This document shows positions 39,519 through 49,538 of a stretch of DNA of 64,000 bases, piece after piece. The notes under the pieces are model-generated. The model was not told the DNA's origin, made no database searches, and worked only from the letters and a program-made list of their open reading frames with translations. Source of the stretch: Modicisalibacter ilicicola DSM 19980 (lineage in GTDB: Bacteria > Pseudomonadota > Gammaproteobacteria > Pseudomonadales > Halomonadaceae). The stretch is taken from the NCBI RefSeq assembly GCF_900128925.1, contig NZ_FQUJ01000005.1:186001-250000 (forward strand), given 5' to 3'. Numbering within the stretch: position 1 is the first letter of the stretch; each line of letters opens with the position of its first letter. The position numbers were made by a program, and so were the translations under genes.

Positions 39519-40097
39519 ATGAATGCATCTACCGAAGCGTTCACCCCGTCGGCGGACCTGGCCAAGACCAGCGTCGCCGATGCGGTCGTGGGTCAGACCC
39601 ACAAACCGCTGTTCATACGCAAGCCGACGACCGAGGATGGTTGGGGCATCTATGAACTGGTGAAATCCTGCCCACCCCTGGATGTCAACTCCGCCTATGC
39701 CTACCTGCTGCTGGCCACGCAGTTCCGTGACAGCTGTGCGGTGGCTACCGACGAAGATGGGGAAATCGTCGGTTTCGTATCCGGTTACACCAAGCACAGT
39801 GCCGCGGACACCTTCTTCCTCTGGCAGGTGGCGGTCGGCGACAAGGCGCGCGGTACCGGCCTGGCGAGACGGCTGGTCGAGGCTATTCTCGGACGTCCGG
39901 AAATGGCGTCGGTACGCCATCTGGAAACCACGATCACCCCGGACAACACCGCTTCCTGGGGGCTGTTCAAGCGCCTGGCGGATCGTTGGCAGGCGCCGCT
40001 CAACAGTCGCGAATACTTCTCGACCGACCAACTGGGCGGCGAGCATGACCCCGAAAACCTGGTGCGTATCGGCCCCTTCGACCCAAGACGCCTCTAG
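39519..40097 (+). CDS. ectA: Diaminobutyrate acetyltransferase EctA
   Basis: 192-residue GNAT enzyme that acetylates L-2,4-diaminobutyrate at N4. Acetyl-CoA block VAVGDKARGTGLARRL near 108, the EctA blocks DGWGIYELVKSCPPLDVNSA near 40 and LNSREYFSTDQLGGEHDPEN near 165. ATG 39513 (two codons earlier) is an alternative; 39519 matches the H. elongata start as I remember it. No strong ribosome site is present, unlike ectB. First gene of the ectoine operon. Confidence 0.96.
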   Translation: MNASTEAFTPSADLAKTSVADAVVGQTHKPLFIRKPTTEDGWGIYELVKSCPPLDVNSAYAYLLLATQFRDSCAVATDEDGEIVGFVSGYTKHSAADTFFLWQVAVGDKARGTGLARRLVEAILGRPEMASVRHLETTITPDNTASWGLFKRLADRWQAPLNSREYFSTDQLGGEHDPENLVRIGPFDPRRL

Positions 40098-41414
<1,317 letters not shown>

Positions 41415-41444
41415 GCCAGCGCGACTGGTGATGAGTGATCGGAC

Positions 41445-41460
41445 GGGCAGGTCGCTGCCC
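41445..41460 (+). promoter_or_regulatory. Hairpin / weak sigma-54-like site between ectB and ectC
   Basis: GGGCAG and CTGCCC form a 6-bp hairpin with loop GTCG. The same bases give GG-N10-GC (41445-41446 and 41457-41458), the minimal -24/-12 spacing of sigma-54 promoters, but the rest of the consensus is poor. A sigma-54 promoter before ectC is reported in H. elongata. Confidence 0.25.
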
Positions 41461-41500
41461 GCCCTCCAAGCAAAGCGTTCTACAAGAAAGGATACCGCCC

Positions 41501-41923
41501 ATGATCGTTCGCAATCTCGAAGAAGCCCGCAAGACAGATCGTCTGGTGACTGCGGCCAATGGCAACTGGGACAGCACGCGGCTTTCGCTGGCGCAGGACG
41601 GCGGCAATTGCTCGTTCCATATCACGCGGATCTACGAGGGCACCGAAACCCACATCCATTACAAGCACCACTTCGAAGCGGTGTTCTGCATGGAAGGGGA
41701 AGGGGAAGTGGAAACCTTGGCCGACGGCAAGATCTGGCCGATCAAGCCCGGGGACATCTACATCCTCGACCAGCACGACGAGCACTTGCTGCGCGCCAGC
41801 AAGACCATGCACCTGGCCTGTGTCTTCACGCCCGGGCTGACCGGCAAGGAGATCCACCGCGATGACGGCTCCTACGCGCCGGCCGACGATGTCGACGAGG
41901 CCGACGACGAGAAGCCTCTGTAA
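41501..41923 (+). CDS. ectC: L-ectoine synthase EctC
   Basis: 140-residue cupin enzyme that closes N4-acetyl-diaminobutyrate to ectoine. Iron ligands are in the block [20 protein letters not shown] and LDQHDEHLL. The Asp/Glu-rich tail ([12 protein letters not shown]) is typical. ATG 41501 follows GAAAGGA. No ectD or dedicated aspartokinase follows in the window. Confidence 0.97.
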   Translation: MIVRNLEEARKTDRLVTAANGNWDSTRLSLAQDGGNCSFHITRIYEGTETHIHYKHHFEAVFCMEGEGEVETLADGKIWPIKPGDIYILDQHDEHLLRASKTMHLACVFTPGLTGKEIHRDDGSYAPADDVDEADDEKPL

Positions 41924-41959
41924 GCGTAGGTGATCTCGCTCGCCGGTCATGCCCCTCAT

Positions 41960-41991
41960 GGCCCCGAATGACGCACGTCATCGTCGGGGCC
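41960..41991. terminator. Long hairpin between ectC and DUF3833 gene
   Basis: GGCCCCGA-ATGACG pairs with CGTCAT-(CG bulge)-TCGGGGCC around a 2-base loop, 36 bases after ectC and between convergent genes. Only a TTG follows, so no proper T-run; probable bidirectional terminator. Confidence 0.6.
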
Positions 41992-42019
41992 TTGTGGTCC
42001 GGGCATCGTGGTCCGAGCA

Positions 42020-42553
42020 TCACCGGGAGCGCTCGAAGACCAGAGTGATCTCTCCCAAGGTGATGCCCAGCTTGGACATGGTCGTTCGGTTGATCAAGCG
42101 ACCATCGGGTTGCAGATACATCCAATCATCCATACTGAAGGTCCAGGTCGAGCCGTCGATATCCACCTCGAGCGGGTAGCGCATGTGAAATACGTGCCCG
42201 TAGCTCTCGGCATGAACCGAGCCTTCCACATCATCGGCTTCGCCGCGCCAACGGTGTTCGTCGAGTCTCTCGAAGGTCCACACCCGGCGATCCGTCTCGC
42301 CATCGGCATAGGTGAAGCGCTCATCGAGGGTCAGCGTACTGCCATCCAGGCGTCCGGTGATGTCCACGGTGAAGCGACGCTGAACCTTGCCGCTGTAATC
42401 CTGAACCATGCCCCAGGCGCGGGTCTCGCCCTGGAAGTAGTCGCCGATATCCAGGCGTGGCTCCGTGCCGGCGTAATCCTCGGTGTCGACACCTGCACAG
42501 GCCGTCAGTCCCCAGACGAGCACCACGATTAACAGCATGCTGAATCTTTTCAT
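42020..42553 (-). CDS. DUF3833 lipoprotein
   Basis: 177 residues. Signal peptide with lipobox LTAC (residues about 14-20), so an outer-membrane or periplasmic lipoprotein. The mature part fits DUF3833, with RAWGMVQDYSGKVQRRF near 48 and the closing LGEITLVFER. Function unknown; relatives sit near chalcone-isomerase-like or lipid genes. ATG 42553 is backed by GAGGAG; the upstream open frame is unconserved. Confidence 0.85.
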   Translation of the reverse strand: MKRFSMLLIVVLVWGLTACAGVDTEDYAGTEPRLDIGDYFQGETRAWGMVQDYSGKVQRRFTVDITGRLDGSTLTLDERFTYADGETDRRVWTFERLDEHRWRGEADDVEGSVHAESYGHVFHMRYPLEVDIDGSTWTFSMDDWMYLQPDGRLINRTTMSKLGITLGEITLVFERSR

Positions 42554-42679
42554 TGACAGGCTCCTCTGTACAAGAATTGTCACGGATATGCTGGTATTCT
42601 GGAGGGGATTCGGCCTCGTCGCCAGTCCAAGCATCGGTAAAACACGGGCGACAATGTGACGGCAACTACTTCGTAGAAT

Positions 42680-42740
42680 GTATATTATGTTAAATACGCT
42701 ATCCGCCAATGAGCCGGGACTGGCCTTTCCCTGGTATAAC
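42680..42740 (+). promoter_or_regulatory. Palindrome and extended -10 upstream of RND pump
   Basis: 42680-42697 is an imperfect AT-rich palindrome (12 of 18 positions symmetric), a possible TetR-type operator. TGGTATAAC at 42732-42740 is an extended -10 with no good -35. No regulator gene is adjacent. This is the only structure seen in the 262-bp gap. Confidence 0.35.
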
Positions 42741-42815
42741 ACGCATGATTGGTAACCCATTTTTCAACTCTTGCCTGCCGCTCGTTTGGCCAGGAAAAGC
42801 CTGGGGCCTTACCGG

Positions 42816-43955
42816 ATGAAATCCTCCGTTCGAAAATTCAGACTCTTCATTCGCTTGATCGTGGTGTTGGTCTTCCTGGCCGTGGTGTTGGGCGGCATCT
42901 TTGGCTGGAAGTACTACCAGATGCAGCAGATGGAGGCCCAGCAGGCCCAGCCGCAACCTGCCATGCCCGTGGAAGTTCATCGCATCGACACCGAGAGCTG
43001 GCGCACCGAGTTGCAATCGGTCGGCACGTTGCGTGCCATCAACGGCATTCAGGTGGCCAACGAGGTGCCGGGTGTGGTCAGTGAAATCGCCTTCGAATCC
43101 GGCCAGGATGTCCGCCAGGGCGACATCCTGCTCAAGCTTGACTCGAGTGTCGATCAGGCGGCACTGGAAGCGCTCCAGGCCCAGGCCCAGCTCGCCAACG
43201 AAACGTTCCGTCGCTACTCCGACCTGCTGCCCCGCAATGCCATCTCCCAGTCGCAATACGATGAAGCACGGGCCGATTATCAGGCGGCTCGCGCCGACGT
43301 GGCACAGCAGCAGGCCCAGCTCGACAAGAAGACCATTCGCGCACCCTTCGACGGCACCGTCGGCCTGCGTCAGGTCGACCTGGGACAATACATCGCGACA
43401 GGGACGGCCATCGTCGGGCTCGACATGCTCGACCCCATCTACGCCGATTACAGCGTCCCCGAGCAACGGCTCGATCAGATACAGCCAGGACGTCAGGTCG
43501 AGGTGCGTGTCTCGGCCTATCCCGGCGATGTATTCACCGGCGAGATCATCGCCATCTCCCCGGCGGTCAACGAGAGCAGCCGAACGTTCGACGTACGTTC
43601 ACGCCTCGACAACCCCGACAAGCGCCTGCGCCCGGGCATGTTCGCCGACGTACGTACGCTCTCACCCCAGGCCGATGAGGTGCTGACGCTTCCTCGCACC
43701 GCCCTCTCCTTCAATACTTACGGGGATTTCGTCTTCAAGGTCGTCGAGAATGACGACGGCCAGACGATCGCATCTCGCACCCAGGTGACCACCGGCCGCA
43801 CCCGGGGCGACCAGGTCGAGATCACCGATGGCCTGAAGGCCGGCGACCGGGTCGTGGCCACCGGGCTCTTGCGCTTGCGCGATGGCCAGACGATCGAGCC
43901 GGCCGCGGCCAACACCGCGAGCGAGGCGAAGGACAGCCAAGAGGCGCAAGGCTGA
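42816..43955 (+). CDS. RND efflux periplasmic adaptor subunit
   Basis: 379 residues of the HlyD/AcrA family. Membrane helix about 10-32, lipoyl half-motifs around VANEVPGVVSEIAFESGQDV and TIRAPFDGTVGLRQVDLGQY, coiled-coil hairpin between them (about 110-165), then beta-barrel and membrane-proximal domains. No lipobox, so held by a helix. It links the permease to an outer-membrane channel. Stop and permease start overlap by one base (TGATG). Confidence 0.92.
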   Translation: MKSSVRKFRLFIRLIVVLVFLAVVLGGIFGWKYYQMQQMEAQQAQPQPAMPVEVHRIDTESWRTELQSVGTLRAINGIQVANEVPGVVSEIAFESGQDVRQGDILLKLDSSVDQAALEALQAQAQLANETFRRYSDLLPRNAISQSQYDEARADYQAARADVAQQQAQLDKKTIRAPFDGTVGLRQVDLGQYIATGTAIVGLDMLDPIYADYSVPEQRLDQIQPGRQVEVRVSAYPGDVFTGEIIAISPAVNESSRTFDVRSRLDNPDKRLRPGMFADVRTLSPQADEVLTLPRTALSFNTYGDFVFKVVENDDGQTIASRTQVTTGRTRGDQVEITDGLKAGDRVVATGLLRLRDGQTIEPAAANTASEAKDSQEAQG

Positions 43956-46900
43956 TGAGATTCACCGATATCTTCGTCCATCGACCGGTCCTGGCTACCG
44001 TCGTCAGCCTGCTGATCCTGTTGATGGGGCTTCGCGCGACGCTCGACATGGAGGTACGCCAGTACCCCGAGCTGGAAAGCACCGTCATCACGGTCAGCAC
44101 GGCCTACCCGGGGGCCAGCTCCGAACTGGTGCAGGGCTTCGTCGCCACGCCGCTGCAACAGGCGATCGCCGAAGCCGAAGGCATCGATTACATCACCTCG
44201 ACGAGTATCCAGGGCAGCTCGACCATCGAGGTCAACATGGAGCTCAACTACGACGCCAACGCGGCGCTGGCCGAGATTCAGGCCAAGGTGGCGAGCCAGC
44301 GCAGCGTGCTGCCCGAGGCGGCGGAGAGCCCGGTGATCGAATCGTCCACCGGGGACACCACGGCGCTCATGTACCTGGCGTTCTATTCCGAAGAGATGCC
44401 GGTCCCGGAGATCACCGACTACCTGACTCGCGTGGTGCAGCCCAAGCTGCAGGCACTGCCCGGGGTCGCCAAGGCACGACTCTTCGGTCAGAGCTTTGCC
44501 ATGCGCATCTGGCTCGATCCCACGCGCATGGCGGCGCTGGACGTGACCCCCGAGGACGTGATCGAGACCCTCGAGAGCAACAACTACCAGGCCGGCGTGG
44601 GCAAGACGCGCAGCGAATTCGTCGCCATCAACCTGACCGCCAACACGGATGTCACCGATCCCGAGCTGTTCGACAGCCTGGTGGTGCGCAACGACGATGG
44701 CAGCATCATCCGGTTGCGGGACGTGGCCCGAGCGGAGCTCGGCGCGGAAAGCTACGACAGCGTGGCCTGGTACAGCGGTACACCGGCGACCTTTATGGCG
44801 ATCGAACAGGCGCCCGGGGCCAACCCCCTGGACGTGGCCCGGGCCGTGCGCGAATCGATGCCCGAGATACGTTCCCAGCTGCCCACCGGCCTGAATGCGG
44901 TGGTGCCCTACGATGCCTCCGAATTCATCGAGGACTCGATCAACGAGGTGATCAAGACCCTGCTCGAGGCTCTCGTGATCGTCCTGGTGGTCATCTTCCT
45001 GACGCTCGGGTCGTTTCGTGCCGCACTGGTGCCGGCGGTAGCGGTCCCGCTCTCGCTGATCGGCGGTGCCTTCGTCATGCTGGTCCTGGGGTTTTCCCTC
45101 AACCTGCTGACCCTGTTGTCGATGGTGCTGGCGATCGGCCTGGTCGTCGACGACGCTATCATCATCGTCGAGAATGTCCATCGACATATCGAGGCGGGGG
45201 AAAGGCGCTTCGATGCGGCAATCAATGGCGCGCGCGAAATGGCGACTCCCATCATCGCCATGACCACCACCCTGATCGCCGTGTATGCCCCCATCGGCTT
45301 CATGGGCGGCCTGGTGGGCTCGCTGTTCACCGAGTTCGCCTTCACCCTGGCCGGTGCGGTACTGGTATCGGGTGTCATCGCCCTCACGCTGTCGCCCATG
45401 CTTTCCGGCAAGGTGTTGAAGCCCCACGGCACCTCATCGCGCTTCGAGAACGGTGTCGAGACCGTCTTCAACGGCCTGGCCAACGGCTACAGGAAGCTGC
45501 TGTCGAGCCTCTTGCAGACCCTGTCGGTGCTGGTGGTCTTCGCGGTGGTCGTGCTGGTATCGATCTATTTCATGTTCATCACCAGTCAGAACGAACTGGC
45601 ACCCACGGAAGACCAGGGCATCATCTTCTTCCAGGGGACCGCTCCCCAGACCGCGACCCTCGAGTACCTCAAGCGCTACGCCGACGACATTCAACAAGGC
45701 GTGGAACAGATCGACGGCTACAACGAGACCTTCATGATCCTGGGCGGCATCAGCGCCGACGTCGTGTTCGGGGGCTTCAAGATGAAGCCGTGGAGCGAAA
45801 GGGACGTCTCCCAGATGGAGGTCATGCCCAACGTGCAGGATGCGCTCACTCAGGTAACCGGCCTGCAGACCGCAGCCTTCCCGCGACCTTCCCTGCCCGG
45901 TTCCGGCGGCGGGCTGCCGGTCCAGTTCGTGCTCACCACCGGCAACAGTTTCGAGGAGTTGAACGCCGTGGCCGACGAACTGCTGGGCGAGGCGATGGCC
46001 AGCGGCAACTTCGCCTTCCTGCGCAAATCCATCGATTTCGACCGTCCGGTAAGCCGGGTCCTGATCGATCGTGATCGTGTTGCCGATCTCGGCCTGTCGA
46101 TGGCCGACGTGGGTCAGGCGCTGTCGACGTTGCTGGGCGAAGCCTATGTCAACCGCTTCAGCATGGAGGGTCGCAGCTACAAGGTGATCCCCCAGGTCGA
46201 ACAGCAGTATCGACTCGATACCTCGATGATCGAGAACTACTATATCCGCACGGCCTCGGGACAGCAGGTCTCCCTGGGCAACCTGGTCACCTTCGAGCAC
46301 GATGTCGAACCCTCGAAACGCACCCAGTTCCAGCAGCTCAACTCGCTGGTACTCGAAGGCGTCCCGCTGCCTGGCGTGGCGCTGGGAGATGCCATCGGCT
46401 GGCTCAACGAGACAGCAGAGCGCATGCTGCCGCCGGAGTACTCCGTCGACTACAAGGGGGTATCGCGCCAGTTGATGAGCCAGGGCGGTGCCCTGGTGGT
46501 AACCTTCTTCCTGTCACTGCTGGTGATCTATCTGGTGCTGGCGGCGCAATTCGAGAGCTGGCGTGATCCGTTGATCATCCTGGTGTCGGTGCCGATGTCC
46601 GTTGCCGGCGCCATGACCTTCATCACCTTGGGCGTGTCGACCATGAACATCTATACCCAGGTCGGCCTGATTACCCTGATCGGGGTGGTGGCCAAGAATG
46701 GCATCCTGATCGTCGAGTTCGCCAACCAGCTGCAGCAGGATCGCAGGCTGAACAAGAGAGACGCGGTCATCGAGGCCTCGGCGATACGCCTGCGCCCGAT
46801 CTTCATGACCTCGGTGGCCTTGATCGTCGCCATGGTGCCGCTCTTGCTGGCCACCGGCGCCGGCGCCGTGAGTCGTTTCGATATCGGCCTGACGATTGCC

Positions 46901-47017
46901 ACCGGGCTGGGTATCGGCACCGTGTTCACCCTGTTCGTGCTCCCGGCCTTCTACATCTTGCTGGCGCGAGATCACAATGCCGCCCGAGACCAGGAGACGG
47001 TGAATGCAACGGGGTAA
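43955..47017 (+). CDS. RND efflux permease
   Basis: 1020 residues with twelve transmembrane helices and two large periplasmic loops. The proton-relay Asp pair lies in MVLAIGLVVDDAIIIVENVHRH in TM4 (near residue 400); GVVAKNGILIVEFAN in TM10. Family opening MRFTDIFVHRPVLATV. HAE1-type, nearest in feel to MexK/VexD pumps; substrates not readable. No outer-membrane channel gene follows, so a shared TolC/OprM protein elsewhere is expected. Confidence 0.94.
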   Translation: MRFTDIFVHRPVLATVVSLLILLMGLRATLDMEVRQYPELESTVITVSTAYPGASSELVQGFVATPLQQAIAEAEGIDYITSTSIQGSSTIEVNMELNYDANAALAEIQAKVASQRSVLPEAAESPVIESSTGDTTALMYLAFYSEEMPVPEITDYLTRVVQPKLQALPGVAKARLFGQSFAMRIWLDPTRMAALDVTPEDVIETLESNNYQAGVGKTRSEFVAINLTANTDVTDPELFDSLVVRNDDGSIIRLRDVARAELGAESYDSVAWYSGTPATFMAIEQAPGANPLDVARAVRESMPEIRSQLPTGLNAVVPYDASEFIEDSINEVIKTLLEALVIVLVVIFLTLGSFRAALVPAVAVPLSLIGGAFVMLVLGFSLNLLTLLSMVLAIGLVVDDAIIIVENVHRHIEAGERRFDAAINGAREMATPIIAMTTTLIAVYAPIGFMGGLVGSLFTEFAFTLAGAVLVSGVIALTLSPMLSGKVLKPHGTSSRFENGVETVFNGLANGYRKLLSSLLQTLSVLVVFAVVVLVSIYFMFITSQNELAPTEDQGIIFFQGTAPQTATLEYLKRYADDIQQGVEQIDGYNETFMILGGISADVVFGGFKMKPWSERDVSQMEVMPNVQDALTQVTGLQTAAFPRPSLPGSGGGLPVQFVLTTGNSFEELNAVADELLGEAMASGNFAFLRKSIDFDRPVSRVLIDRDRVADLGLSMADVGQALSTLLGEAYVNRFSMEGRSYKVIPQVEQQYRLDTSMIENYYIRTASGQQVSLGNLVTFEHDVEPSKRTQFQQLNSLVLEGVPLPGVALGDAIGWLNETAERMLPPEYSVDYKGVSRQLMSQGGALVVTFFLSLLVIYLVLAAQFESWRDPLIILVSVPMSVAGAMTFITLGVSTMNIYTQVGLITLIGVVAKNGILIVEFANQLQQDRRLNKRDAVIEASAIRLRPIFMTSVALIVAMVPLLLATGAGAVSRFDIGLTIATGLGIGTVFTLFVLPAFYILLARDHNAARDQETVNATG

Positions 47018-47164
47018 TCTGGCCCAAGACCTCACGAATCTGCTTGGCACATGGACAGCGTGCCTGTCGACTCCTTATCATCATGGGCCCTCTGGAGGTT
47101 CCGTCTATCATGCACCCTGAGCGGGTCGGTGCCATCGCACGGTATAAGAAGGATTTCAATCGCC

Positions 47165-48016
47165 ATGCCAACTCGATATCTTCTGTTGTCGTTCATTGCC
47201 GGTGCGGGCCTGCTCGCCGGCTGCGCCCAAGCCCCTTTGTCATCCCAGGACGATCGGCTCGACACCCTGGCCACCACCGCTGAGCTCGACACGATGTTGA
47301 GCGGCATGGAGAGACGTCTCGCTCGGCAATGCACCAACAACGACCATGGCGGCGCCCTGGCGGCCCAGGAAGCGCGTCTCGACGAGATCGGCGGCGAGGT
47401 CGGCGAGATCGGCAGCATGCTGCGATCGTTGCGGACAGAGATCAGGGGATTGAGCAGCGAAACGAGCGCCCCCCAGCAGGAATGCCCCACCAGCGACGTG
47501 GCGGCCCTGGAAAACAAGACGCTGCTCGGCCGCAACGAGTGGGTAGGCTTTCCCAACATCGGCACCTACCTGAAGGCGCGTATCGATTCCGGTGCCAACA
47601 CGGGGTCGATCTCCGCCCGGGAAATCACCGAGTTCGAGCGCGAGGGAGACGACTGGGTACGCTTCAAGCTGGCGGTGGACGAAGAGGACATCGTCGTCGA
47701 CGAGGCCCGCGACAAGTGGATCGAGGCAGAGGTCACGCGACGCGTACGCATCATCCAGGCATCCGGTGAAGAGAGCCGTCCCGTCATCACGCTGCTGATG
47801 CGCCTCGGCCCGATCAAGCAGAATGTCGATTTCACCCTCAACGACCGCTCCCATCTGGATTTCCCGGTCCTGCTCGGCCGGCGCTTCATGATGGACATCG
47901 CGCTCATCGACGTGGCCCAGACCTACTTACACGAACGTCCCGAATACCCAGGGGGCGAGCCCGCCGAGAAGGCCGCCGAGGACGAGGCGATCGATCGCAA
48001 AGACGACAAGGAATAA
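47165..48016 (+). CDS. Retropepsin-like aspartic protease lipoprotein ('ATP-dependent zinc protease' family)
   Basis: 283 residues. Lipobox LLAGC gives a lipidated Cys20, then a coiled-coil region (about 30-100) and the family domain (about 118-265). The catalytic aspartic-protease signature DSGA is at 141-144 within ARIDSGANTGSISA; the historical name 'zinc protease' is misleading. It sits first in a three-gene unit with an inactive transglutaminase/7TM protein and an ATP-grasp ligase. Comparative genomics linked such trios to peptide or amide modification. The acidic tail is low complexity. Confidence 0.85.
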   Translation: MPTRYLLLSFIAGAGLLAGCAQAPLSSQDDRLDTLATTAELDTMLSGMERRLARQCTNNDHGGALAAQEARLDEIGGEVGEIGSMLRSLRTEIRGLSSETSAPQQECPTSDVAALENKTLLGRNEWVGFPNIGTYLKARIDSGANTGSISAREITEFEREGDDWVRFKLAVDEEDIVVDEARDKWIEAEVTRRVRIIQASGEESRPVITLLMRLGPIKQNVDFTLNDRSHLDFPVLLGRRFMMDIALIDVAQTYLHERPEYPGGEPAEKAAEDEAIDRKDDKE

Positions 48017-48026
48017 CAGGACATCT

Positions 48027-49535
48027 ATGTCACGTGTACCCTTCTATCTCCTGGTCGGGGTCTTGCTGCTGACCGGGATCGCGGTGACCATCTATCGGCA
48101 TGTCGCCTTCGAGGTGCCCTGGGCGCCCGGTGAACAGCGTCAGGTATGGGAGGTCGAGGCCCAGGTCAACTTCATCGCCGACGGCGGCCCGGCCAAGGTG
48201 AGCCTGGCCCTCCCCTCGAACCAGCAGGGGTTTCGCGTGCTGACCGAGAATACCGCCTCCTCCGGGTTCGGTCTCTCGTTTCTCGACGATGAAGAGGGGC
48301 GTCGCGCCCAGTGGGCGACCCGGGACGCCAAGGGCAGCCAGCAGCTCTACTACTCGGTGCAGCTGCTCGTTGCCCCCGAGGCTGCCCCGCCGGATATCGA
48401 ACCACCCTCGCCAGCCCCGGACATCTCTTGGGAGCGCCCCTACGACACCGCTGCGGAGGGCGCCATCTCGCGTGCCTATCGGCAATCCGCCGACGCCTTC
48501 ACCTTCGCTCGCGAGCTGGTGCGTGCCTTCAGTGGCGATCGCCAGGACGAGAACGCCCGGCTGCTGCTGACCCAGTTCGATCGCCCCTCCCTGCTGGTAC
48601 GCCTGCTGAATCAGGCCGATATCGCGGCGCGGGAAATCAATGGCCTGATGCTCGAGGATGGCCGACGTCGGCAAACCCTGACGACCTGGATCCAGGTGTT
48701 CAACGAAGAAGGCGACTGGGTCATCATCAACCCCACCAACGGCGAACAGGGCCGTCCCGACAATCTGCTGCTCTGGGGCGCGGGGGATCAGGCCGTGCTG
48801 GAAGTTCAGGGCGGCAGCGATTCCCAGGTGACCTTTTCCATGCTGCAGCACAACGAACCGGCCTCGGTCGCGGTGCGCAACCAGCTGGCGGATGACACCC
48901 TGCTCAACTTCTCGATCCACAGCCTGCCCCTCGAGGAGCAGTCGCTGTTCAAGACCATCCTGCTGATCCCGATCGGGGCGCTGGTGGTGGTGTTGCTGCG
49001 AGTGCTGGTCGGTATCAAGACCTCAGGCACCTTCATGCCGGTGCTCATCGCGCTGGCCTTCATCCAGACCTCGCTGTTCACCGGCCTGGTGGGATTTTTG
49101 CTGGTGGTGGCGGTAGGACTGGTGATCCGCAGCTATCTCTCCTATCTCAACCTGCTGCTGGTGGCGCGAGTGTCGGCGGTGATCATCACGGTCATCGCCA
49201 TCATCTCGCTGTTCTCCGTGGTCGCCTATCGCATGGGGTTGAATGCGGGACTGACGATCACCTTCTTCCCGATGATCATCCTCAGCTGGACCATCGAGCG
49301 CATGTCGATCCTGTGGGAGGAGGAAGGCTCCAAGGAAGTGCTGATTCAGGGGGGTGGCAGCCTGCTGACCGCCATACTCGCCTACCTGGCGATGAACAAC
49401 CCGTGGATTCGTCATATCACGTTCAATTTCCTGGGCGTGCAACTGATTCTGATGGCGTTCATCCTGCTGCTGGGCAACTACACCGGTTATCGGTTGCTCG
49501 AGTTGCGCCGCTTCAAACCGATCACGGAGGATTGA
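48027..49535 (+). CDS. Inactive transglutaminase fused to seven transmembrane helices
   Basis: 502 residues. TM near 5-22, a periplasmic transglutaminase-like domain (about 25-295, ITTWIQVFNEEGDWVIINP-type core near 220), and a C-terminal block of about seven hydrophobic helices (about 308-495). The usual catalytic Cys is not apparent, matching the family description. It starts 11 bases after the retropepsin gene and ends 3 bases before the ATP-grasp gene, so all three are translated together. Likely a membrane scaffold or sensor. Confidence 0.83.
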   Translation: MSRVPFYLLVGVLLLTGIAVTIYRHVAFEVPWAPGEQRQVWEVEAQVNFIADGGPAKVSLALPSNQQGFRVLTENTASSGFGLSFLDDEEGRRAQWATRDAKGSQQLYYSVQLLVAPEAAPPDIEPPSPAPDISWERPYDTAAEGAISRAYRQSADAFTFARELVRAFSGDRQDENARLLLTQFDRPSLLVRLLNQADIAAREINGLMLEDGRRRQTLTTWIQVFNEEGDWVIINPTNGEQGRPDNLLLWGAGDQAVLEVQGGSDSQVTFSMLQHNEPASVAVRNQLADDTLLNFSIHSLPLEEQSLFKTILLIPIGALVVVLLRVLVGIKTSGTFMPVLIALAFIQTSLFTGLVGFLLVVAVGLVIRSYLSYLNLLLVARVSAVIITVIAIISLFSVVAYRMGLNAGLTITFFPMIILSWTIERMSILWEEEGSKEVLIQGGGSLLTAILAYLAMNNPWIRHITFNFLGVQLILMAFILLLGNYTGYRLLELRRFKPITED

Positions 49536-49538
49536 GGC

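Noticed and set aside
43718-45427. 569-codon minus-strand frame opposite the RND genes
   Set aside because: Full RND permease and adaptor occupy the plus strand; no recognisable domain in the antisense product.
47074-47098. Sigma-54 promoter before the retropepsin unit (TGGCAC near 47045)
   Set aside because: TGGCAC is present but no TTGC element occurs at the required -12 spacing.
47051-47164. N-terminal extension of the retropepsin gene by 38 codons
   Set aside because: ATG 47165 begins a proper lipoprotein signal peptide; the extension would bury it and has no similarity.
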